Source of the DNA: Bacteroidaceae bacterium
GTDB lineage: Bacteria > Bacteroidota > Bacteroidia > Bacteroidales > Bacteroidaceae
Direction: 5' to 3'
NCBI GenBank assembly: GCA_023227685.1
Contig: JALNVG010000026.1
Coordinates: 1-19,508, forward strand
DNA: 19,508 nt
Part shown: positions 13,583 through 19,508 of the stretch, in pieces
Position numbering within the stretch: the first letter of the stretch is position 1
Layout of the letters: every line of letters begins with the position of its first letter
Made by a program: the position numbers and the translations under genes
Notes under the pieces: generated by a model
Database searches by the model: none
What the model saw: the letters and a program-made list of their open reading frames with translations, nothing else
Told to the model about the DNA's origin: nothing

Positions 13583-15877
13583 CTAGTTCTTGAAGATTAA
13601 TCCTTGTTCTCCGGCGTCTATGGTAATCGTTTGGTTCCGGTTAATCTCATCACTCAATAATCTTTTTGACAAATCATTCAGCATGTAGTGTTGAATAGCT
13701 CGTTTAACCGGCCTTGCACCATATTCAGGATCGTAGCCTGCTTTTGTGATAAAATCTATAGCCGCATCTGTGATATTCATTGTTATACCATTGGCTGTCA
13801 ATTCATTCTTTACTTTATTGATTTGCAATTTCACAATTTGTCTGATTTCCTTATCAGTAAGAGGTAGGAACATAATCGTTTCGTCTATACGGTTCAGGAA
13901 TTCCGGTCGAATGGTTTTCTTCAACATTTCCATCACATTCTTTTTCGTCTCGTCAATAATCTCCGATTTGTTTGAACCATTGATTTTTTCCGTTTGACTT
14001 TGAATATACGAGCTTCCCAGATTAGAAGTCATAATAATGATGGTATTCTTAAAATTGACCACGCGTCCCTTGTTGTCAGTCAGCCGTCCATCATCCAAAA
14101 CTTGCAGAAGAATATTGAACACGTCAGGGTGGGCTTTCTCTATTTCATCAAAGAGTACTACCGAATATGGTTTACGGCGGATTGCTTCTGTTAGTTGGCC
14201 GCCTTCGTCATAGCCAACATATCCGGGAGGTGCTCCGACTAAACGCGAAACGCTGAACTTTTCCTGATATTCACTCATATCTATACGAGTCATCATTGAT
14301 TCATCATCAAACAAAAATTCCGCAAGTGCCTTGGCCAGTTCCGTTTTTCCTACACCGGTTGTTCCAAGAAAGATGAATGAGCCAATAGGGCGTTTCGGAT
14401 CCTGCAAACCGGCACGGCTACGTCTCACGGCATCGGCTACAGCTTGAATAGCTTCATCCTGACCGATAATCCGTTTGTGCAATTCTTCCTCAAGGTGTAA
14501 TAGTTTCTCACGCTCGCTTTGCAGCATTTTGTTTACAGGTATACCTGTCCAGCGTGAAACAACATCGGCGATGTCCTCAGCATCAACTTCTTCTTTTATC
14601 ATTGCAGTATTTCCCTGTATCTTGTGCAGTTCTTTTTGCGTATTTTCAATCTCGGTATTCAATGCTTGCAGTTTGCCGTAACGAATCTCGGCTACTTTCC
14701 CGTAATCTCCCTCTCGTTCAGCCTTCTCGCCCTCGAATTTTAATGATTCTATCTGTGATTTACTTTGTTGAATCTTGTCAATCAGGTCCTTTTCGTTCTG
14801 CCATTTGGCTTTTTGCGATTTCTCCTGTTCTTTCAAGTTTGCCAAATCTTTGGCTATCACTTGAAGTTTCGGTATATCATTTTCTCGCTTGATGGCCTCG
14901 CGTTCAATTTCCAATTGTTTGATCTTACGCATGATTTCATCCAATGACTCAGGCACGGAGTCAATCTCCATCCGCAATTTGGCAGCAGCCTCATCCATCA
15001 GGTCTATGGCTTTGTCCGGTAAGAAACGGTTGGTAATATAGCGGTCGCTTAGTTGAACAGCGGCGATAAGCGCATCATCTTTAATACGTACATGATGATG
15101 AGTTTCGTACCGCTCTTTCAATCCGCGAAGGATAGAAATGGTGTCGATGGTGCTTGGTTCGCCAACTTGTACAATTTGGAAGCGACGTTCCAAAGCTTTA
15201 TCTTTTTCGAAATATTTTTGATATTCATCTAACGTGGTGGCACCGATAACCCTCAATTCGCCTCTTGACAAAGCCGGTTTCAAAATATTGGCGGCATCCA
15301 TCGCACCTTCGCTTTGACCAGCTCCGACTAGTGTATGTATTTCATCAATAAATAAGATGACGTTACCTTCGGCCTTCTTTACTTCATTGATGACTGATTT
15401 TAATCGCTCCTCAAACTCTCCTTTATATTTGGCACCGGCAATTAAAGCACCCATATCCAAAGAATAAACTTGTTTGTTCTTTAAGTTCTCGGGCACGTCA
15501 CCACGGAGAATTCTGTGTGCCAATCCTTCTACGATGGCTGTTTTTCCTGTTCCCGGTTCGCCTATCAAAATCGGATTGTTTTTGGTACGTCGGCTCAGTA
15601 TCTGAAGTACCCTGCGGATTTCCTCATCACGACCGATTACCGGATCAAGTTTACCGCTTCGGGCTGCTTCATTCAGATTGATGGCATACTTCTCCAGCGA
15701 CTGATAATTGTCTTCACTTGATTGAGAAGTCACTTTTTCTCCTTTTCGCAATTCTTGAATAGCTGTTCGTAACTCTTTTTCGGTCATTCCGGCATCTTTC
15801 AAGATGCTTGAGGCTGTACTCTTTATGTTTAACAAAGCCAATAATAAATGTTCTACGGAAACAAACTCGTCGCCCAT
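13583..15877 (-). CDS. clpB: Intact C-terminal 764 codons of ClpB (possible internal-start product)
   Basis: The first in-frame ATG after the amber stop is codon 99 (15877); no ATG, GTG or TTG lies in the 32 codons between. From there the frame encodes the second half of the N domain (about 99-145 of the full protein) and NBD1 with Walker A GEPGTGKT (204-211) and Walker B ILFIDE (272-277). The long middle coiled coil follows (about 400-530, with RENDIPKLQ and KAKWQNEKDLIDK), then NBD2 with Walker A GTTGVGKT (603-610) and LFDEIEKAHPDV, and a C-terminal domain with GYDPEYGARPVKRAIQ. ClpB variants lacking the N domain are known in E. coli from an internal start near residue 149 and still disaggregate some substrates. 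Whether codon 99 is used is unknown; no clear ribosome-binding site precedes it, but such sites are weak throughout this genome. Confidence 0.6.
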   Translation of the reverse strand: MGDEFVSVEHLLLALLNIKSTASSILKDAGMTEKELRTAIQELRKGEKVTSQSSEDNYQSLEKYAINLNEAARSGKLDPVIGRDEEIRRVLQILSRRTKNNPILIGEPGTGKTAIVEGLAHRILRGDVPENLKNKQVYSLDMGALIAGAKYKGEFEERLKSVINEVKKAEGNVILFIDEIHTLVGAGQSEGAMDAANILKPALSRGELRVIGATTLDEYQKYFEKDKALERRFQIVQVGEPSTIDTISILRGLKERYETHHHVRIKDDALIAAVQLSDRYITNRFLPDKAIDLMDEAAAKLRMEIDSVPESLDEIMRKIKQLEIEREAIKRENDIPKLQVIAKDLANLKEQEKSQKAKWQNEKDLIDKIQQSKSQIESLKFEGEKAEREGDYGKVAEIRYGKLQALNTEIENTQKELHKIQGNTAMIKEEVDAEDIADVVSRWTGIPVNKMLQSEREKLLHLEEELHKRIIGQDEAIQAVADAVRRSRAGLQDPKRPIGSFIFLGTTGVGKTELAKALAEFLFDDESMMTRIDMSEYQEKFSVSRLVGAPPGYVGYDEGGQLTEAIRRKPYSVVLFDEIEKAHPDVFNILLQVLDDGRLTDNKGRVVNFKNTIIIMTSNLGSSYIQSQTEKINGSNKSEIIDETKKNVMEMLKKTIRPEFLNRIDETIMFLPLTDKEIRQIVKLQINKVKNELTANGITMNITDAAIDFITKAGYDPEYGARPVKRAIQHYMLNDLSKRLLSDEINRNQTITIDAGEQGLIFKN

Positions 15878-15973
15878 TTCTTTAGAATACTGTATGGCTT
15901 TTTGAATAATATCGTTTGTGTCTTTGCTTAAATAAGGTTGTCCGCCCGAGACTTTGGGTAGAGAATCAATTTG

Positions 15974-16171
15974 CTAATTCAAAACAGTAGTAACTTGTTG
16001 TGTATTTATCCCAAGTTTCTGGAAAATGTAATTAGTTACGTTTTCACCTTTATTCATTACTCCTTTGAGTATGTGTTCCGGTTCAATGATTTGTTGACCT
16101 TTGCCTTGTACCAGGCTTATCGCTTCTTGAACGACTTCCTGTGATTTTATTGTGAAATTATCAAAATTCAT
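15974..16171 (-). CDS. N-terminal 65-codon ClpB fragment ending at the amber stop
   Basis: This short frame encodes MNFDNFTIKSQEVVQEAISL and continues through IEPEHILKGVMNKGENVTNYIFQKLG, the first of the two Clp N-domain repeats, before the TAG. Alone it has no ATPase part and would probably be unstable. It fixes the true start of the clpB frame, since the MNFDNFTIKSQE opening is the normal ClpB N-terminus. Confidence 0.6.
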   Translation of the reverse strand: MNFDNFTIKSQEVVQEAISLVQGKGQQIIEPEHILKGVMNKGENVTNYIFQKLGINTQQVTTVLN

Positions 16172-16209
16172 TTTTTTGTTCTCCTTTTTTTGTTCTTCAT
16201 TATTAATAA

Positions 16210-16238
16210 CAAATATCAGAGCTCAAAAGATTTGCCAA
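16210..16238 (-). promoter_or_regulatory. Weak candidate promoter of clpB
   Basis: On the minus strand TTG (16238-16236) is separated by 18 bp from GATATTTG (16217-16210), which matches TAnnTTTG at five of six positions. The spacing is one short of the usual 19-21 bp. I see no CIRCE-type inverted repeat. The remainder of 16239-16378 shows nothing else I can support. Confidence 0.3.
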
Positions 16239-16378
16239 TCCATGTTTACTGTCAAAAAATCAGTATGCTTGTAGCTTTTGCTGACAAGATGTCTGTATGT
16301 GCAGTCCCCTTTGTTATGTTTTTTCCTGTAGATTATTTATAGAAGCCGTGTCATTCAACGATAATTATAAAAAAGAAT

Positions 16379-16386
16379 TATCTTTG
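16379..16386 (+). promoter_or_regulatory. -7 box directly before the symporter start codon
   Basis: TATCTTTG matches TAnnTTTG exactly and ends four bases before the ATG at 16391. Transcription would start at about 16390-16393, on or next to the start codon, implying a leaderless or nearly leaderless mRNA. No TTG is present at 19-21 bp; a TTC at 16354-16356 is the nearest. The -7 match could be coincidental, in which case the true promoter lies further upstream. Confidence 0.4.
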
Positions 16387-16390
16387 CCGG

Positions 16391-17845
16391 ATGAATATGA
16401 TTTTAATTACTATTGTTTGTTATTTTACGACATTACTTATTATCGCCCGTATCACAAGTAAAAAAAGCAAATCGAATGCTGCTTTTTTTAAGGGAGAAAA
16501 TAAATCCCCTTGGTTTGTAGTAGCCTTTGGAATGATTGGCGCTTCTATCTCAGGTGTTACATTTGTTTCCGTTCCTGGTATGGTTCGTCAATTTGATATG
16601 ACCTATATGCAGGCAGTATTCGGTTTCTTTTTCGGTTACCTGGCTGTAGCTCTTATTCTTTTGCCCCTATATTACAGGCTTCATCTCACAAGTATCTACG
16701 AATATCTAAATACACGTTTCGGACCACATACTTATAAGACAGGATCTTTTTTCTTTTTGCTCTCACGCATGTTGGGAACTGCAGTCAAACTTTATTTGAT
16801 TTGCCAGATTCTTTATACTTTTGTCTTTCGTGGTATGAATATTCCTTTTTGGGTAATAGCAGTAGGATCAGTTGCTTTGGTTTGGATTTATACACACAAG
16901 AGTGGTATCAAAACCATTGTTTGGACGGATGCCTTGCAGACATTTTGTATTGTTATAACTCTTATTTGTATTATTTTTATTACCATTCATCAGTTAGATC
17001 TTAGTTTTACGGGTATCGTACAAACAATCAGTGAAGATTCTCATAGTCGTATTTTTGTTTTTGACGACTGGGCTTCACGTCAGAATTTTTTTAAGCAATT
17101 TTTCAGTGGTATATTTATTGTCATCGTTATGACAGGACTTGATCAGGATATGATGCAAAAAAACCTTTCTTGCCGTAATTTAAAGGAAGCACAAAAGAAT
17201 ATGTATTGTTATGGCTTTGCTTTTATACCACTTAATTTTTTATTTCTTTGTCTGGGCATACTTTTACTTGTTTTGGCACAAAAGACTGGCATGACTCTTC
17301 CCGTGGTGAGTGACAATATTTTGCCGATGTTTGCTGCTAACGGTTATTTGGGCGAAACAGTACTTGTACTTTTTACTATCGGCGTAATAGCTGCCGCATT
17401 CAGCAATTCGGATTCAGCCTTAACAGCTATGACAACCAGTGTTTGCGTTGACTTATTACATATTGGAAAAGATACCGAAGAGATTGCGCGGCATAAAAGA
17501 TTAAAAGTTCATATTCTACTTTCTATTCTGTTAGCCGGTTTTATTTGTTTAGTCAATATGCTCAATAGCAAAAGTGTTATTGATGCTATATATATCATAG
17601 CTTCTTATACTTATGGTCCGTTATTGGGTATGTTTGCCTTCGGACTTTTTACTCATCGTACCACGAAAGACAAATGGGTGCCTGCCATTGCTGTCGTTTC
17701 GCCTATATTCTGTTATTTTATCAGCTTGTTGTTCAGACTGTGGTGGGGATATCAGTTCGGCTATGAATTACTCATGTTGAATGGGGCTTTCACTTTTATC
17801 GGAATGTGGGTTCTCTCTAATAAGAAAATGAAAATAGCAAGTTAA
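16391..17845 (+). CDS. Sodium:solute symporter family (SSS/SLC5) transporter
   Basis: This 484-residue polytopic inner-membrane protein of the SSS family couples Na+ entry to uptake of a small solute. It starts directly in the first helix (MNMILITIVCYFTTLLIIARI), then KGENKSPWFVVAFGMIGASISGVTFVSVPGM (about 35-65), the conserved TM1 region with the unwound Ser-rich segment. Later landmarks are YYRLHLTSIYEYLNTRFG (about 94-111), MTGLDQDMMQKNLSCRNLKEAQK (about 246-268, the family's 'G-x-D-Q-x-x-x-Q-R' region) and AAFSNSDSALTAMTTSVCVDL (about 337-357), the Na2-site helix. About 13 membrane segments are visible. The substrate is unknown. The gene is divergent from clpB and followed by a DUF6377 regulator on the same strand, which may or may not be functionally linked. 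Confidence 0.93.
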   Translation: MNMILITIVCYFTTLLIIARITSKKSKSNAAFFKGENKSPWFVVAFGMIGASISGVTFVSVPGMVRQFDMTYMQAVFGFFFGYLAVALILLPLYYRLHLTSIYEYLNTRFGPHTYKTGSFFFLLSRMLGTAVKLYLICQILYTFVFRGMNIPFWVIAVGSVALVWIYTHKSGIKTIVWTDALQTFCIVITLICIIFITIHQLDLSFTGIVQTISEDSHSRIFVFDDWASRQNFFKQFFSGIFIVIVMTGLDQDMMQKNLSCRNLKEAQKNMYCYGFAFIPLNFLFLCLGILLLVLAQKTGMTLPVVSDNILPMFAANGYLGETVLVLFTIGVIAAAFSNSDSALTAMTTSVCVDLLHIGKDTEEIARHKRLKVHILLSILLAGFICLVNMLNSKSVIDAIYIIASYTYGPLLGMFAFGLFTHRTTKDKWVPAIAVVSPIFCYFISLLFRLWWGYQFGYELLMLNGAFTFIGMWVLSNKKMKIAS

Positions 17846-17872
17846 TATTGTACTTGTTTGATAAACTATTGT

Positions 17873-17880
17873 TACTTTTG
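17873..17880 (+). promoter_or_regulatory. -7 box of the DUF6377 gene promoter
   Basis: TACTTTTG matches TAnnTTTG exactly. The nearest suitable TTG (17848-17850) is 22 bp upstream, one longer than usual. Transcription from about 17884 would give a leader of roughly 110 bases. So the regulator probably has its own promoter and is not only read through from the symporter. Confidence 0.55.
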
Positions 17881-17994
17881 CGTAGAAAATATTCTTTGTA
17901 TATACTTTTATTTAGTACATTCAAGATTATAGATCTTTTATTATGAAAGATAGAACTCTTCTTCTTTAGAATAAATAATTCAGGCTAAAAATAA

Positions 17995-19508
17995 ATGGAT
18001 AATAGTAAAAAACGTTTTCTTTATATTGGCTTTTTATTAATTACAGCCATCAATGTTTTTGCAAGTAGGCCACCAGTCGATATAAATTCAATTCTCAGGA
18101 ATTTAGACTTGACGATAGATAGCATTGATGTATATAACGGGCAAAAGGAGAAGATTATCGAACAACACAAACATTTAATTTCATTAGAGAAAAATAATCC
18201 GGAGCAGTTATTTAAAGTTTATGGATTTTTGCAAGACGATTATTTTAAGTATAATTCGGATTCATGTAAGAAATATATCGATTTACGGATTAAAATTGCG
18301 TATCAATTGAACAAAAATTCATATATCGCAGAATCTCTTATTGATCTCGCCAATTGGTATTCTTATGTTAGTTTGTTTAGTGATGCAAAAAAAATATTGG
18401 ATAAGGTACTACGGAATCTTCCAAAGTCATTACGAGCTAAATATTATTCTACACTTAATTCTTTCTATTATTTAAAAGCATCTTATTGTAGTGTATTTCC
18501 GGAAATAAAAAAATACAATCTGGAGAAATGTTATTTGTATAGGGATTCAACTAGTCAATATGCTAAAAAAAATAATATATATATCTATGAATTATCCGTG
18601 GGTGATAAATTGAGAATGGAAGGACGTTATAAAGAAGCGATTAGATACATGAATGCGCATCTCAAAAAGTTGAAACAGAATGATGATATGATTCGGTTAT
18701 ATGCGAATTCTCTAGCTCAAAGTTATGAGAAGGAAGGTGTGATTGAGGAGGCTAAATATTATTATGCCATGTCCGCTATTTCCGATATTAAAAAATCGAT
18801 AAAAGAAACATCATCTTTGTGGATGTTATCCTCTATTTTATTTAAAGAAGGTGACTTGAAACGTGCCAATCGTTATCTACAGGTTAGTTTGGGTAATGCG
18901 ATAAAAAGTAAATCGAGGTTACGACAGATTGAAGTTACTCAACAAATGGCAACAATAACAACGGCTTATCAGAATTACATAGAAAAGAAAAATACGCGAT
19001 ATCGAATTCTGATTTGTATACTTGTAGTTCTTTCATGTATTCTTATTTATTCTCTTTATTTTTCTTATCATAAAAAACAGGAATTGGAAAAAGTGCGCCG
19101 ATACCTGAAAGAAATGAATTCTCATTTGGAGCAAATAAATAGAGAGTTACAACAGACGATTGAAAAAAAAGATAAACTAAATAATGATTTAATTGAGAGT
19201 AATAATATCAAAGTTGAATATATCACTCAATATATCAATCATTGTTCCAAATATATTGAAAGTACAGAAGAGCTTCTGCATTTGCTTATCAAAACAGCGG
19301 TAAATCAAGATAAGGCAACCCTTATTAGTTCTTTACGGTCAAGTACTTTCATTGATGATCAATTGGCTGATTTTTATAATAACTTCGACAATACTTTTCT
19401 TAATATCTATCCTGATTTCATAGAAAAACTTAATACTTATTTGAAACCTGAGGAGAGATTTGAGCTGAAAAACAAGAAACAGTTGAATACTGAATTGCGT
19501 ATATTTGC
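17995..19508 (+). CDS. Signal peptide, TPR and transmembrane protein with DUF6377 domain (3' end outside window)
   Basis: From ATG 17995 the frame is open for 504 codons to the window edge. It starts with a signal-like segment (MDNSKKRFLYIGFLLITAINVFAS, 1-24), then an all-helical region to about residue 330 with TPR-like helix pairs (ALxxxxxY spacing, GRYKEAIRYMNAHLKKLK, EKEGVIEEAKYYYAMSAI, FKEGDLKRANRYLQVSL). A membrane helix spans about 338-356 (ILICILVVLSCILIYSLYF), followed by a coiled coil (about 360-400, QELEKVRRYLKEMNSHLEQI). The C-terminal part has the DUF6377 hallmark FDNTFLNIYPDFIEKLNTYL followed by LKPEERFELKNKKQLNTELRIF. Such proteins in Bacteroides have periplasmic TPRs and a cytoplasmic C-terminus that usually ends in a LuxR-like helix-turn-helix, suggesting a one-component membrane regulator. 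That HTH would lie beyond the window. It is AT-richer than the housekeeping genes. Confidence 0.88.
   Translation, partial: MDNSKKRFLYIGFLLITAINVFASRPPVDINSILRNLDLTIDSIDVYNGQKEKIIEQHKHLISLEKNNPEQLFKVYGFLQDDYFKYNSDSCKKYIDLRIKIAYQLNKNSYIAESLIDLANWYSYVSLFSDAKKILDKVLRNLPKSLRAKYYSTLNSFYYLKASYCSVFPEIKKYNLEKCYLYRDSTSQYAKKNNIYIYELSVGDKLRMEGRYKEAIRYMNAHLKKLKQNDDMIRLYANSLAQSYEKEGVIEEAKYYYAMSAISDIKKSIKETSSLWMLSSILFKEGDLKRANRYLQVSLGNAIKSKSRLRQIEVTQQMATITTAYQNYIEKKNTRYRILICILVVLSCILIYSLYFSYHKKQELEKVRRYLKEMNSHLEQINRELQQTIEKKDKLNNDLIESNNIKVEYITQYINHCSKYIESTEELLHLLIKTAVNQDKATLISSLRSSTFIDDQLADFYNNFDNTFLNIYPDFIEKLNTYLKPEERFELKNKKQLNTELRIF

Larger units (their letters stand above)
13583..16171 (-). pseudogene. 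clpB: ClpB disaggregase gene with one in-frame amber stop at codon 66
   Basis: Read straight through from ATG 16171, the frame is 862 codons long with a single TAG at 15976-15974 and no frameshift. 862 residues is normal for Bacteroides ClpB. The sequence around the stop reads VTTVLN-stop-QIDSLPKVSGG, where orthologues I recall have a residue (often Lys) in the stop's place, so one base change such as AAG to TAG would explain it. ClpB is the Hsp100 ATPase that works with DnaK to pull proteins out of aggregates. Both AAA+ modules and the coiled-coil middle domain are intact downstream. The stop falls between the two halves of the Clp N domain. It may be a true nonsense mutation, a sequencing error, or a gene expressed only from an internal start or by readthrough. 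I call it a probable pseudogene or damaged allele, not a dead relic, because the other 861 codons show no decay. Confidence 0.8.

Noticed and set aside
15878..15973. Frameshift or insertion as the cause of the split in clpB
   Set aside because: Translating 15878-15973 in the same frame gives normal ClpB sequence (QIDSLPKVSGG through IQYSKE), so the lesion is a single stop codon and not an indel or insertion element.
1..19508. Mobile elements, CRISPR arrays, defence or toxin-antitoxin systems
   Set aside because: No transposase, integrase, phage, repeat-spacer or toxin-like frame was found on either strand; nearly all coding space is taken by identifiable core genes.

Overview
The window looks like a chromosomal segment of a Bacteroides species or close Bacteroidales relative. 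The evidence is the recurring promoter form TTG-(19-21)-TAnnTTTG in place of -35/-10 boxes, A-rich start regions without strong Shine-Dalgarno sequences, Bacteroidetes-specific families (DUF4199, DUF3276, DUF5606, DUF6377, a long NusB) and housekeeping proteins that read as Bacteroides orthologues. I assign no species.

Layout. 1-266 (-): 5' part of a DUF4199 membrane protein. 470-726 (+): a perfect promoter drives a structured RNA, probably the small SRP RNA, followed four bases later by tRNA-Thr(TGT) and a hairpin. 754-2103 (-): enolase with its own terminator. 2432-7488 (+): a tight operon of peptidase T, glycine-cleavage T protein, a cation:proton antiporter and a HIT protein. 7489-9859 (-): DUF3276 nucleic-acid-binding protein, ribosomal protein L25 (CTC type), peptidyl-tRNA hydrolase and an Hsp15-like S4 protein, with an internal promoter before L25 and a repeat element between L25 and Pth. 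10044-13496 (+): NusB, YajC, YbbR-like protein, dephospho-CoA kinase and DUF5606 protein. 13514-16171 (-): clpB, whose frame carries one in-frame amber stop at codon 66. 16391-17845 (+): sodium:solute symporter. 17995-19508 (+, open at the window end): signal peptide/TPR/transmembrane/DUF6377 regulator.

Most of the window is core metabolism, translation, protein targeting and protein quality control: SRP RNA with YajC for export, L25/Pth/Hsp15 for ribosome function and rescue, NusB for antitermination, and ClpB for disaggregation. The last 3 kb is more AT-rich and looks accessory.

I found no mobile element, CRISPR array, toxin-antitoxin pair or defence island, and no clearly new multi-gene system. 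The points most worth a second look are the clpB amber codon, the unusual apex of the probable SRP RNA, the possibly leaderless symporter mRNA, and the 10-bp phased repeat between rplY and pth.
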